Assembly (NCBI RefSeq): GCF_014649335.1
Contig: NZ_BMSV01000009.1
Span: 186,001 to 250,000, forward strand
DNA: 64,000 nucleotides
From: Streptomyces roseolilacinus
GTDB lineage: Bacteria; Actinomycetota; Actinomycetes; Streptomycetales; Streptomycetaceae
Reading direction: 5' to 3'
Within the stretch, counting starts at the first letter, position 1. Each line of letters starts with the position of its first letter. The translations under genes were made by a program, and so were the position numbers. The notes under the pieces were generated by a model that made no database searches, was not told where the DNA came from, and saw only the letters and a list, made by a program, of their open reading frames with translations. Positions 18,008 to 27,205 of the stretch are shown here, in pieces.

Positions 18008-20681
18008 CGGTGCCCGTGGGCGCGGTCGTCGTGCAGGCCGCGCCGTTCATCCTGACCGCGGTCGGGGGCCGGTTGGTCCCCGACCACGAGCCGGTGAACC
18101 CGAAGGCGACCGTGCCGCCCGGTTCGACCCTCGTGTTCCAGCCCGCCGGGGCGACCGTCACGTCGGCGCCGGACTGGGCGTACGTGGCATTCCACCCCTG
18201 GGTGACGCGCTGGCCGTCGGGGAAGGACCAGCCGGCCTGCCAGCCGCTCCAGGCGGTGGTGCCGGTGTTCCTGACGGTCACGTCGGCCTGGAAGCCGCCC
18301 TGCCACTGGTTGGTCACCTTGTAGGTGGCCTCGCACGCCGCGGGGACCGGCGGGTCGGTCGGGTCCGGCGGGTCGGTGGGGCCGCCCGTGTCGGAGGTGT
18401 CGCCGTAGACGATGCCGCGGCCGTTGGTCGACACGTACACCCGGCCGTAGATCCGCGGGTCGCCGGTGATGGCGGCGCCGGTCCAGCCCCACTGGTGGGC
18501 GTCGTCGTTGATGCGCGTCCAGGTCGCGCCCGTGTCGGTGGAGCGGAAGACGCCGCGCACTCCGCCGATCCTGGCGCTCGTGTAGAGGGTGTCGTACGAG
18601 GCGCCGGGCGCGGCCTTGCCGAAGCCGATCGTGTCGGCCTCCTCCACCCCCGGGACCTTCGTGAACGTCGCCCCGGAGTCGGTGGAGCGCCACAGCCCGT
18701 AGGCGCCCGCGGTGCCGCCGGCGAGCCAGATGTCACCGGTCCGGCCGGGGACGGCCTTGAAGCGGACGTTGCCGGACGCGGGCAGGTTGGTGGCCCCGGC
18801 GGTGAACGTCGCGCCGCCGTCCGTACTGACGTAGAACGTCCCGGCCTTGAAGCCGTAGAACTTCCTCGGGTCGACGCGGTCGGACTCCACGACGGCGCCC
18901 GCCGGGATGCCCCGGGAGGCGGTCCACGCGCCGCCGAAGCCGGAGGTCGTGTGGACGCCGGTGCCGGCGGGGCTCCACACGAAGCGGCCGCCGTCCGCCG
19001 CGGCGGCGACCGTGCCGCCGCCGGAGACGCCCGGGGGCTCCTGCCCGGCGAACCAGTTGGCGCCGTTGTCGGTGGAGAACGCGATGCGCGGGCCGGAGTC
19101 GAGGTCGCCGACGCGCACGACGGTGTCGGGTTTCGTCTCGGCGTAGTCGAGGCTGGTGGAACTGGTGAAGTTGGGCGAGGTGAACATCATCGCCGGGACC
19201 TTGGTGACGTCCGTGTGGCGGAAGCCGCCGACGTCGCCGAGGGCGCTGATGAGCGGGGCGCCGGACGGCGGGGAGACCAGGTCGTTGACGGCCGTCTCCT
19301 CCAGGCCCCGGACCATCGGCCTGATGGTGATCTTGCCGCCGGTGTCCCACCGGGTGAGGTCCTCGGTGCCGTAGACGGTGGCCCCGGTGCCGTACATCAT
19401 CCGGTCGGAGTCGAACGGGTCGATCTCCAGGGCCTCGGTCATCCAGCCGAGCTTGGGGGTCTGCTCGGGCGGGGAGGGGTTCGCCCCCCAGCTGAGCCAG
19501 GGCGAGGAGGACACGTCCATCGTGTAGCGGTCGGAGCGGTTCGGGTAGGAGGTGAACTCCCACGCCCGGGTCCAGGTCGACCCGCCGTCGGTGGTGCGGA
19601 AGATCTGCGTGTCGGGCCACCAGGAGCTGTAGCCGGTCACCATGACCGTGCCGGGCTTTTGCCGGTCGACGCTCAGGCCGCTGAAGCCGTAGTACGGGTC
19701 GGCGTCCGGGGTGATGTCCTGCCAGGTCCCGGCCTTCGTGTCGTACCGCCAGACCGCGCCGTCCGCGCCGTCGTACGGGCCGCCGGTGTCGCTGTACGCC
19801 AGGTACAGCCGGCCGCTGTCCGCGTCGAGGACGCCCTTGTGGGCGAGGAGCCCGGTGGGCTGGCCCGGCAGCCGGGACCAGGTGGCGCCGGCGTCGGTGG
19901 AGCGGTAGACGGCGTTCTCCTTGTCGGCGACGCCGACGTAGATCGTGCGGGTGGCCTGCCCGGCCGTGCCGGTGGACTCGTCGAAGGTGACCCAGACGAC
20001 GCCCTGGTTGTCGGAGGCGTAGCCGCTGGTGTCGGAGGGGTCCTGGGCGTAGTCGCCGGGGTTGGGGAAGGCGGTGACCTTCGACCAGGTGGCGCCGGAG
20101 TCGGTGGAACGCCACAGGCCGTTGCCGCTGGGCGCGCCGAGGTAGAGGACGCTGTTGCGGTGCGGGTCGACGGCGAGGCGCTCGCCCATGCCGCGCCCGG
20201 GCATGTTGCCGCCGAGCTTGAACGGCAGGTCGGCGGTGCGCCAGGTGGCGCCCCGGTCGGTGGAGCGCAGGACGGCGCCGTTGCCGGGGTCCCAGCTGTT
20301 GGTGTACGTGCCGACGGCGGCGTACACCCGGTCCGGGTCGACCGTGTCGGTGGCGATGCTGACGACGCCGGTGTGGCCCCAGCGGTCCCAGCCGACGTGG
20401 TCGAGCAGCGGTGTCCACGTCTTGGTGGACTGCTGCCAGCGGTAGGCGCCGCCGATGTCGGTGCGGGCGTAGGCGAGGTCCTTCTCGGAGCGGTTGAAGA
20501 CGATGCCGGGGACGAAGCCGCCGCCGTCGATGCGGACGTTCTTCCAGGTGTAGGTGTCGGCGGCGACGGTGGCGCGCGGGGCCGGCTCGGCGCGGGGCGC
20601 GGCGTGGGCGGCGGGTGGTGCGGTGGTGAGCAGACCGGCCGCGAGGGCCAGTGCGGTGAGCAGGCTCCACTTCTTGCGCAC
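17994..20681 (-). CDS. secreted GH74 xyloglucanase with C-terminal CBM2
   Basis: This ~895-residue protein starts at GTG 20681, with GAGGAAG just upstream and a signal peptide MRKKWSLLTALALAAGLLTT. The catalytic part is two seven-bladed propellers built from sialidase-like repeats such as RSTDRGATW, RSTDSGATW and STDGGATF. The GH74 start segment YTWKNVRIDGGGFVPGIVFN and LAYARTDIGGAYRW is unmistakable. A Pro-Thr-Asp linker leads to a C-terminal CBM2 (CEATYKVTNQWQGGFQADVTVRN … WNATYAQSGADVT). It should bind cellulose and cut xyloglucan or beta-glucan. It follows the GH48 gene by 126 bp on the same strand and may be co-transcribed. Confidence 0.94.
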   Translation of the reverse strand: MRKKWSLLTALALAAGLLTTAPPAAHAAPRAEPAPRATVAADTYTWKNVRIDGGGFVPGIVFNRSEKDLAYARTDIGGAYRWQQSTKTWTPLLDHVGWDRWGHTGVVSIATDTVDPDRVYAAVGTYTNSWDPGNGAVLRSTDRGATWRTADLPFKLGGNMPGRGMGERLAVDPHRNSVLYLGAPSGNGLWRSTDSGATWSKVTAFPNPGDYAQDPSDTSGYASDNQGVVWVTFDESTGTAGQATRTIYVGVADKENAVYRSTDAGATWSRLPGQPTGLLAHKGVLDADSGRLYLAYSDTGGPYDGADGAVWRYDTKAGTWQDITPDADPYYGFSGLSVDRQKPGTVMVTGYSSWWPDTQIFRTTDGGSTWTRAWEFTSYPNRSDRYTMDVSSSPWLSWGANPSPPEQTPKLGWMTEALEIDPFDSDRMMYGTGATVYGTEDLTRWDTGGKITIRPMVRGLEETAVNDLVSPPSGAPLISALGDVGGFRHTDVTKVPAMMFTSPNFTSSTSLDYAETKPDTVVRVGDLDSGPRIAFSTDNGANWFAGQEPPGVSGGGTVAAAADGGRFVWSPAGTGVHTTSGFGGAWTASRGIPAGAVVESDRVDPRKFYGFKAGTFYVSTDGGATFTAGATNLPASGNVRFKAVPGRTGDIWLAGGTAGAYGLWRSTDSGATFTKVPGVEEADTIGFGKAAPGASYDTLYTSARIGGVRGVFRSTDTGATWTRINDDAHQWGWTGAAITGDPRIYGRVYVSTNGRGIVYGDTSDTGGPTDPPDPTDPPVPAACEATYKVTNQWQGGFQADVTVRNTGTTAWSGWQAGWSFPDGQRVTQGWNATYAQSGADVTVAPAGWNTRVEPGGTVAFGFTGSWSGTNRPPTAVRMNGAACTTTAPTGTATAS

Positions 20682-20807
20682 GGTGCTTCCTCTCGGGACG
20701 CGCGGGGTGTGGGGAACGTGCCGGAACGTGCGGGGACGTGCGGAAGCCGGGTGGACCACGGGCACCGCGGCCCACCCGGCTGTGACGTACGCGGAGTCAG
20801 CGCGGGG

Positions 20808-23729
20808 CTACTCGAGAAGCTCCGCGTACGAACCCATGGCGAGGGCGATGTCCGCCTGCGCCCAGAAGCGGTGGTACGTGAAGACGGGCGCGGCGCCGCC
20901 CTTCAGGTAGGCCTCGACCTTCGACCAGGCGGGGTCGTCCTGGTAGAAGGAGCGGATCGAGGCGAAGGTGGACGTGGAGTCGATCCGGTCGCCGTTGGGC
21001 ATGGTGCCGGTCCAGCCGCTGGGGACGTACACCGGGTCGTCGAACCGGTTGTAGTCGGCGCGGGTCTCCGGGACGGCGATGCCCAGCGGGTCCTGGTGGT
21101 GCTGCCACATGCCGTCGAGGAGCGCCTTGGCGACCCGCTTGGCGTCCGCGTCGCCGGACTTGGCGGCGTAGTACGTCAGGGTCTTGGCGTACGCGGCGGC
21201 CACGCCGACGTCGTTGGTGTAGTCGGCGACGGTGACGTGCAGGCCGGCGTTGGCGCCGGGGGAGGCCGGGTTCCACGTGTCGGGCTTGCCGGTCCACTGG
21301 AGGGTGGAGGGGAAGCGGAACGTCCCGTCGGGGTTGACGGTGGTCTCCGACAGGGCCCAGTCGACCCACTTGTCGAGGACGCTCTTGGCGAGGGCGTCAC
21401 CGCTCTGGTGGTAGTACTCGGCGACGCGCTCCATGGACCACGCCTGGAAGCCGAACCACTGGTTGGACGGCGGGTCGTGGTAGACGGGCTTCTCGTCGTA
21501 GAAGAGGCCGTGGAAGGTGGGCGTGCCGGCCGGCGGGGTGGCGTAGCGGCCCTGCCAGCTGTTGGTGGCGCCGCCCGCGATGGCGCCCTCGTCGGACTGG
21601 AGCCAGCGGTAGAACTCGACCTGCCGGTCCAGGCTGGTCGCCCAGTCCTGGGCGCCGGTGGGCGACTTGGGCTTCAGCGGGGCGTACTCGCTGAGCGCGT
21701 ACGCGGCCAGCGGGTTCTGGTAGCCGCTGTGGGCGTGGCTGGAACCGATGCGCCAGGCCCAGCCGGCGGAGGTGTCGGTGGCGCCGCCCCAGGCGTAGTA
21801 CCAGGACATCAGGTAGTGGGCGCTGTTCTTGCCGGTGCCGGCGGGGCAGCTGGTCGGGCCGACGCAGTTGCCGGCCTTCTTGAAGTACTTGTCGAAGAAC
21901 GAGTACCGCAGGTAGTCGCCCATCTTGGCGGCCTTGGCGACGACGCCGCCGACCGCGGAGCCCTTGCCCTGCTGCTTGGCCCAGATGTCGGCCCAGTACG
22001 CGGCCTGGACGGCGCGGGCGTCGGCGTCGGGGGCGTTGGTGTACTTCCACTGCTTGGCGTAGGACGCGTCGCCGGTGAACAGGTCCAGGTAGCCGTTGCG
22101 CCCGCCGTAGGTGAAGTTGTCGCAGGTCGGGTGGGTGACGGTCTCCCAGACGGACTCCTGCGGGCCGCGCTGGAAGGTGTTGATGTACGACGGGCCGGTG
22201 GCCGTCGGGCCGGCGGAGCACTTGCCGGGCTCGTTGCCGAAGCCGTAGACGTTGTCGACGTCCTGGAGCCAGTGCATGCCGTACACGTCGGAGGTGCCGT
22301 AGGCGCTCCTCAGCTCACCGGCGATCGGGTCGGAGCCCGAGGGGACGCCGCCGTCGAGGCGCGCCGGGTACTGCGACGGCAGGTCGTGCTCGGGGGCGTA
22401 CGTGGCCGGCTTGGAGGCGTCGTACTTGTCGTTGGTCGGCTGGTCGGCGTGGGTGGGGATCATGTACTTCTCCATGGTGTCCCACGCACCGTTGAACTTG
22501 GTCCAGTCGCCGGTGACCTTGCCGTACATGGCCTGGAGCCAGATCAGGTAGCTGTACGCCTCGGACGTCGTCTCGTGGCCGTGGTCGGGCGCCTCGACGA
22601 TCAGCGTCTCGACCGAGTGGTACGGGATGCCCTCCGGCGAGAAGTAGCCGTTCGCCGGGTCGGTGATCTTGGCGTGCATGGCCAGGAAGCGGGCGTCGTA
22701 CGTGGAGTCGCCGTCCAGCTGGGTGGCGGTGACCTCGGCCTTGGTGTGGCCGGGGGCCGTCACGGCGAACACGGCCGAGCCGGTGCCGGACGCGGCGGCG
22801 GTGACGGTCACCTTCTGGGCGGTGCTCCAGTTGGCCGGGGTGAAGGTGAGCGTGCCGGGGGACGCGGTGAGGCCGGTGTTGCCCGAGGCGCGGGCGACGG
22901 TCACCGTGACGTTCGCGGACGGCCGGGTGGAGAGCTTCACGTCGAAGGTGGCGGACTCGCCCTGCCGGACGCCGAGTTGGGCGGGGGTCGCGACGAGGGC
23001 CGGTCCGGCGGCGACGGTGATGCCGACGGGTGCGGACTCGGCGGCGGCGCCCTGGCTGTCGTACGCCTTCGCGTAGAGCGAGTGGGTGCCGGCGGCGAGG
23101 CCCTGGGCGGTGAAGGCGTAGGGCGAGGTGGTGTCCGTGCCGAGCAGGGTCGTGTCGTCGTAGAACTCCACCTTGGCGATGGTGGCCCCGTCGGCGGCCG
23201 CGGCGGTGGCGGCCAGCGGGACCGGGTCGCCGGCGGTGTAGGTGGCGCCCGGTGCGGGGCTGGTCAGCACGGCGATGGGCGGCTGGTGGGCGCCCGCGCA
23301 GGTGGTGCCGTTGACGGTGAAGGCGGTGGGTGCGGCGTTGCTGCCGCTGTAGGTGAACTGGGCGCCGGTCGTGACGGCCTGGCCGGCGGCGACGGTCCGG
23401 TTCCAGCCGCTGTTGGTGACCGCGACGGTCTTGCCGGTCTGGGTCCAGGTGCCGTTCCAGCCGTTGACCAGCTGCTGGTTGCCGGTCTGGTCGTAGCGGA
23501 TGGTCCAGCCGTCGAGGGGCGCGGTGCCCCGGTTGGTGAGGGTGAGCTCGGCGGTGTAGCCGGAGCCCCAGTCGTTGGTCTTGTAGTCGACGCTGCACTG
23601 TACGGCGGCGGCGGCCTGCGGCTCGGCGGGTGCGCCGTTGGCCGCGGTCACGCCCAGGGGAAGGGCGAGGAGCGCGGCCAGGACGGTGGTCAGCCGCCTG
23701 CGGCGACTCGTGCGTGGTCCTGGCGACAT
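20808..23729 (-). CDS. secreted GH48 reducing-end cellobiohydrolase with N-terminal CBM2
   Basis: This 973-residue processive cellulase is the key exo-enzyme of actinobacterial cellulose systems. Domains in order are: signal peptide ([19 protein letters not shown]), CBM2 (about 40-145), an Ig-like domain (about 150-245), a Calx-beta/FN-like domain (about 247-340), and the GH48 catalytic domain (about 345-973). The catalytic acid lies in [19 protein letters not shown], and the barrel's [25 protein letters not shown] is diagnostic. AGGAGAG precedes the ATG. The promoter overlaps a perfect CebR operator, so cello-oligosaccharides should induce it. GH74 follows downstream. Confidence 0.96.
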   Translation of the reverse strand: MSPGPRTSRRRRLTTVLAALLALPLGVTAANGAPAEPQAAAAVQCSVDYKTNDWGSGYTAELTLTNRGTAPLDGWTIRYDQTGNQQLVNGWNGTWTQTGKTVAVTNSGWNRTVAAGQAVTTGAQFTYSGSNAAPTAFTVNGTTCAGAHQPPIAVLTSPAPGATYTAGDPVPLAATAAAADGATIAKVEFYDDTTLLGTDTTSPYAFTAQGLAAGTHSLYAKAYDSQGAAAESAPVGITVAAGPALVATPAQLGVRQGESATFDVKLSTRPSANVTVTVARASGNTGLTASPGTLTFTPANWSTAQKVTVTAAASGTGSAVFAVTAPGHTKAEVTATQLDGDSTYDARFLAMHAKITDPANGYFSPEGIPYHSVETLIVEAPDHGHETTSEAYSYLIWLQAMYGKVTGDWTKFNGAWDTMEKYMIPTHADQPTNDKYDASKPATYAPEHDLPSQYPARLDGGVPSGSDPIAGELRSAYGTSDVYGMHWLQDVDNVYGFGNEPGKCSAGPTATGPSYINTFQRGPQESVWETVTHPTCDNFTYGGRNGYLDLFTGDASYAKQWKYTNAPDADARAVQAAYWADIWAKQQGKGSAVGGVVAKAAKMGDYLRYSFFDKYFKKAGNCVGPTSCPAGTGKNSAHYLMSWYYAWGGATDTSAGWAWRIGSSHAHSGYQNPLAAYALSEYAPLKPKSPTGAQDWATSLDRQVEFYRWLQSDEGAIAGGATNSWQGRYATPPAGTPTFHGLFYDEKPVYHDPPSNQWFGFQAWSMERVAEYYHQSGDALAKSVLDKWVDWALSETTVNPDGTFRFPSTLQWTGKPDTWNPASPGANAGLHVTVADYTNDVGVAAAYAKTLTYYAAKSGDADAKRVAKALLDGMWQHHQDPLGIAVPETRADYNRFDDPVYVPSGWTGTMPNGDRIDSTSTFASIRSFYQDDPAWSKVEAYLKGGAAPVFTYHRFWAQADIALAMGSYAELLE

Positions 23730-23791
23730 GCGGGTGACTCTCCTAGCGGCTCAGTGGGGCAGGAGGGTGGGGGTGACAAGCCTTGAACCAG

Positions 23792-23805
23792 TGGGAGCGC
23801 TCCCA
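23792..23805 (-). promoter_or_regulatory. CebR operator at the GH48 promoter
   Basis: TGGGAGCGCTCCCA is the exact 14-bp palindrome known to bind CebR, the cellobiose/cellotriose-sensing LacI repressor. It abuts the -10 hexamer of the GH48 promoter, so bound repressor would block transcription start. Confidence 0.95.
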
Positions 23806-23833
23806 CTATGAGGAGGGGCCGGTGCGGGGTCAA
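23805..23833 (-). promoter_or_regulatory. sigma70-type promoter for the GH48 gene
   Basis: On the minus strand TTGACC (23828-23833) and CATAGT (23805-23810) are spaced by 17 bp, a good HrdB-like promoter. Its -10 element touches the CebR palindrome. The resulting leader is about 70 nt. Confidence 0.7.
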
Positions 23834-23884
23834 GGTGCTTGAAGACCCGAAGAAGTTCGAAAGAAAAACTTTGCCCACCCTCTG

Positions 23885-23938
23885 TTGCTTGACGACAGGA
23901 GGGCGCTACGGTCGGCGGCACCAGTGGGAGCGGTTCCA
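23885..23938 (+). promoter_or_regulatory. candidate promoter and degenerate CebR operator for the GH6 gene
   Basis: TTGCTT (23885-23890) and TACGGT (23907-23912), 16 bp apart, could be the promoter. TGGGAGCGGTTCCA (23925-23938) matches the CebR palindrome at 12 of 14 positions and lies 12 bp after the -10. The layout mirrors the GH48 promoter, from which it diverges. Confidence 0.6.
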
Positions 23939-24419
23939 TCCAGTCGGTGCGTTTGTCAGGTACGCACCCAAGCTGCAAGGAGTCGCTCATGTGACACCCC
24001 GCGTCCCGCGGCGCTCCGGGCGGGATCCGCACCCGCCCCGGTCCGCACGGCGGAGCGCTCCGCCGCCGACCGGCGGGCGGGCGGCTGCCCGGGCTCCGTC
24101 CCGGCAGCCGGCGACGGCCCGGTGGGCGGTCCCACCCGGAGAAGCCGCCGCGGGTCCGCACGCCCCACCCCGTACGCGTCCCCCTCGCCGCCCGCGTCCC
24201 TGACGACGGGCGGGACCGGCGAGGGCACACCCACGGCCGGGATGGCACTTCCACACCGTCCGGCGCCCATCCGCACGACCGCCCGCGCGGACCGGCCGGT
24301 CGCGTCCCCACACCGCATCCCGGGTCACCCGGGCGCGCCCGCGCCCACCCGGCAGAACACCGAGGAAGCCGAGAACCACCAGGCACGACAGAAGAATCCA
24401 GAGAGGAAACCCCACCCCC
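23939..24419 (+). other. 480-bp leader between the CebR site and the GH6 gene
   Basis: No supported gene lies here; the open frames are Pro/Arg/Ala-rich and lack start signals. If the promoter at 23885-23912 is used, GH6 mRNA has an unusually long 5' untranslated region. A second promoter inside it is possible. GAGAGGAAAC before the GH6 ATG is a good ribosome-binding site. Confidence 0.5.
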
Positions 24420-26168
24420 ATGAGCCGCACCGGTACCAGCACCACCTCCTCACCCCAGCGCCGCAGAACCGCCCTGCTGGCCGCCTGCACCCTGATCGCC
24501 ACGGCCGGCGCCACCGCGACCGCGCTGTCCTCCCCCGCCGGGGCCGCCGCCCCGGGCTGCAAGGTCGACTACTCCGTGACCAACCAGTGGAGCAACGGCT
24601 TCGGCGCGAACGTCACCATCACCAACACCGGCGACGCCGTCGGCAGTTGGACGCTGGAGTGGTCGTTCGGCGGCAACCAGCAGGTGTCGCAGCACTGGAA
24701 CGCCGGCCTCACCCAGTCCGGCGCGGCCGTCACCGCGAAGAACGTCTCGTGGAACGGCGCCCTGGCGACCGGCGCCTCCGCGTCGTTCGGCTTCAACGCC
24801 TCGTACAGCGGCACCAACGCCGTGCCGACCGTGTTCAAGCTGAACGGCGTGGTCTGCAACGGCTCCACGGGACCGACCGACCCGCCCACCGACCCGCCCA
24901 CCGACCCGCCGGTCGGCAGCCGCGTCGACAACCCGTACGCGGGCGCCAAGGGGTACGTGAACCCGGAGTGGTCGGCGAAGGCCGCCGCCGAGCCGGGCGG
25001 CACGAAGGTCTCCAACCAGCCGACCGGTGTCTGGCTGGACCGGATCGCCGCGATCAACGGCGTCAACGGCGGCATGGGCCTGCGCGACCACCTCGACGAG
25101 GCGCTGCGCCAGAAGGGCAGCGGCGAGCTCACCATCCAGTTCGTCATCTACAACCTGCCGGGCCGCGACTGCTCCGCCCTCGCCTCCAACGGCGAGCTGG
25201 GCCCGACGGAGATCGACCGGTACAAGACCGAGTACATCGACCCGATCGCGAAGATCCTCTCCGACCCGAAGTACGCGGGTCTGCGGATCGTCACCACGGT
25301 CGAGATCGACAGCCTGCCGAACCTGATCACGAACGTCACCCCGCGCCCGACCGCCACGCCCAACTGCGACGTCATGAAGGCGAACGGCAACTACGTCAAG
25401 GGCGTCGGCTACGCCCTGGCCAAGCTCGGCGCCGTCAAGAACGTCTACAACTACGTCGACGCCGGACACCACGGCTGGCTCGGCTGGGACGACAACTTCG
25501 GCGCGACCGCCCAGATCCTCAAGCAGGCGGCCACGGCGGAGGGCTCGACGGTCGCCAACGTCCACGGCTTCATCGTGAACACGGCGAACTACAGCGCCCT
25601 GAAGGAAGACCACTTCACGATCAACGACACGGTCAACGGCCAGTCGGTGCGCACCTCGAAGTGGGTCGACTGGAACCGCTACACCGACGAGCTGTCGTAC
25701 GCGCAGGCCATGCGGGCCGAGCTGATCCGCATCGGCTTCGACTCGAAGCTCGGCATGCTGATCGACACGTCCCGCAACGGCTGGGGCGGCGCGGCCCGGC
25801 CCACCGGCCCGGGCGCGAAGACCAACGTCGACACGTACGTCGACGGCGGACGCTACGACCGCCGCATCCACCTCGGCAACTGGTGCAACCAGGCCGGCGC
25901 GGGCCTCGGCGAGCGGCCGAAGGCCAACCCGGAGCCGGGTATCGACGCCTACGTGTGGATGAAGCCCCCGGGTGAGTCCGACGGGTCGAGCAAGGCCATC
26001 CCGAACGACGAGGGCAAGGGCTTCGACCGGATGTGCGACCCGACGTACACGGGCAACCCGAGGAACAACAACAACATGTCGGGCGCCCTCGGGGACGCCC
26101 CGATCTCGGGCCACTGGTTCTCGGCCCAGTTCCAGGAGCTGCTGAAGAACGCCCACCCGGCGCTCTGA
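24420..26168 (+). CDS. secreted GH6 cellobiohydrolase with N-terminal CBM2
   Basis: This 582-residue exocellulase has a signal peptide (RRRTALLAACTLIATAG, ending PAGAAA). A CBM2 with paired cysteines covers about residues 46-142, followed by a short TDPP-repeat linker and a GH6 catalytic domain. The GH6 signature YNLPGRDCSALASNG is present. The second signature reads VEIDSLPNLITN, with Ile replacing the usual Pro after Glu, as in exo-acting Cel6B-type enzymes. The extended loops and overall length also favour a non-reducing-end cellobiohydrolase over an endoglucanase. It should act with GH48 from the opposite chain end. Expression is probably under CebR, and a terminator follows. Confidence 0.95.
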   Translation: MSRTGTSTTSSPQRRRTALLAACTLIATAGATATALSSPAGAAAPGCKVDYSVTNQWSNGFGANVTITNTGDAVGSWTLEWSFGGNQQVSQHWNAGLTQSGAAVTAKNVSWNGALATGASASFGFNASYSGTNAVPTVFKLNGVVCNGSTGPTDPPTDPPTDPPVGSRVDNPYAGAKGYVNPEWSAKAAAEPGGTKVSNQPTGVWLDRIAAINGVNGGMGLRDHLDEALRQKGSGELTIQFVIYNLPGRDCSALASNGELGPTEIDRYKTEYIDPIAKILSDPKYAGLRIVTTVEIDSLPNLITNVTPRPTATPNCDVMKANGNYVKGVGYALAKLGAVKNVYNYVDAGHHGWLGWDDNFGATAQILKQAATAEGSTVANVHGFIVNTANYSALKEDHFTINDTVNGQSVRTSKWVDWNRYTDELSYAQAMRAELIRIGFDSKLGMLIDTSRNGWGGAARPTGPGAKTNVDTYVDGGRYDRRIHLGNWCNQAGAGLGERPKANPEPGIDAYVWMKPPGESDGSSKAIPNDEGKGFDRMCDPTYTGNPRNNNNMSGALGDAPISGHWFSAQFQELLKNAHPAL

Positions 26169-26190
26169 CAGCCCGAGCCGGCTCCTGAAC

Positions 26191-26235
26191 GAGCCCCCGC
26201 ACCCGGTGTCGACACACCCCCGGGTGCGGGGGCTC
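26191..26235 (+). terminator. terminator after the GH6 gene
   Basis: A perfect 14-bp stem (GAGCCCCCGCACCC and complement) with a 17-base loop lies 23 bp past the stop codon. Confidence 0.8.
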
Positions 26236-26290
26236 CGCACGTCCGCCCACCGACCGCCGCGCATCCGCCCGCCGGCCGCCGCGCGGGCGG

Positions 26291-26330
26291 CCGGCGGCCT
26301 TCCCCTCGTGCCGGCGGCCTTCCCCTCGTG
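26291..26330. repeat. two exact 20-bp tandem repeats
   Basis: The unit CCGGCGGCCTTCCCCTCGTG occurs twice in exact tandem and is followed by the first 7 bp of a third copy. It lies in the intergenic region between the GH6 terminator and the next gene. Confidence 0.9.
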
Positions 26331-26442
26331 CCGGCGGTGTGCTCCGTTCGCAGTAGTACCGGGTGCGGCCGGCGGTCGGACGGGGAAACGTGGGGGCGGG
26401 CCGGCGGGGTGCCGGCCGTGGTCGTCACAGGGAGCGGATGAG

Positions 26443-27039
26443 ATGTCGGAACGCAGTACAGGGCTGCGCAGCCTGCACGACCTGGGCCTCGCCGCGTGGT
26501 TCGGCGGGTCGCTGATGGGCGCGGTCGGCCTGAACGGCGCGGCCCGGGACGAGGGCGGGACGTGGCGGGACACCGCCCGGATCGCCAGTGCGGGATGGGC
26601 GAGGTGGACGCCGGTCAACGCCGCGGCCATCGCCGCCCACCTCATCGGGTCGACCGGCATGCTGGCGGTGAACGCCGACCGGGTCGCCACCCAGCGGGGC
26701 GTGGGCGCGTCCACCCTCGCCAAGACCGTGCTGACCGGCGCGGCCCTGGCCGCCACCGCGTACAGCCGCGTCCTGGGCAAACAGATCGAACTCGCCTCCT
26801 CCGACGACCCCGAGGACGTGCGGGAGGCCGCCGAACACCCCGTCGACACGGACGACGCGCAGCGCCGGCTGACCCTCATGCAGTGGATCGTGCCCGCCCT
26901 CACCGGCGGCCTGCTCGTCCTCAGCGCCCTCCACGGCGAACAGCAGCGCCCCGAGGAGCAGGCGCGCGGCAGGTGGCAGCGCGCCCGGTCGATGGTGCCG
27001 TCCGCCTACGCGTCGTACTGCGGCCACACGCCGCACTGA
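26443..27039 (+). CDS. conserved actinobacterial integral membrane protein, function unknown
   Basis: This 198-residue protein has about four hydrophobic segments: LAAWFGGSLMGAVGLNG, NAAAIAAHLIGSTGMLAV, AKTVLTGAALAATAYSRVL and QWIVPALTGGLLVLSALHG. An acidic, probably cytoplasmic loop (ASSDDPEDVREAAEHPVDTDDAQ) lies before the last. The opening SLHDLGLAAWFGGSLMGAVGLN is familiar from unnamed streptomycete membrane proteins, but I cannot assign a role. The ATG at 26443 has GGGAG about 10 bp upstream. The gene stands alone, with a terminator behind it. Confidence 0.8.
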   Translation: MSERSTGLRSLHDLGLAAWFGGSLMGAVGLNGAARDEGGTWRDTARIASAGWARWTPVNAAAIAAHLIGSTGMLAVNADRVATQRGVGASTLAKTVLTGAALAATAYSRVLGKQIELASSDDPEDVREAAEHPVDTDDAQRRLTLMQWIVPALTGGLLVLSALHGEQQRPEEQARGRWQRARSMVPSAYASYCGHTPH

Positions 27040-27068
27040 GCCGGCCGTCCGGTACGGGTCCGGGCCGT

Positions 27069-27098
27069 CCGTCGCCGTCCGCCCCCGGACGGCGACGG
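27069..27098 (+). terminator. terminator after the membrane-protein gene
   Basis: A perfect 13-bp stem CCGTCGCCGTCCG closes a CCCC loop, 29 bp downstream of the stop codon. Confidence 0.8.
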
Positions 27099-27205
27099 CG
27101 CCCGGTCCCCCGTCGGCGCGGTCCTTCGACAGGAGCGGGACGAAACCCAGCGGATCCCGTCAAAGCGATTCGTTTTCTTCCCGCCGGAGCGGTTACCCCA
27201 CTGAC

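Noticed and set aside
18495-23786. Very long open frame on the plus strand (about 1760 codons) opposite GH74 and GH48
   Set aside because: It is Gly/Val/Arg-rich low-complexity sequence without domains and is the antisense shadow of two well-supported cellulase genes, a normal result of extreme third-position GC.
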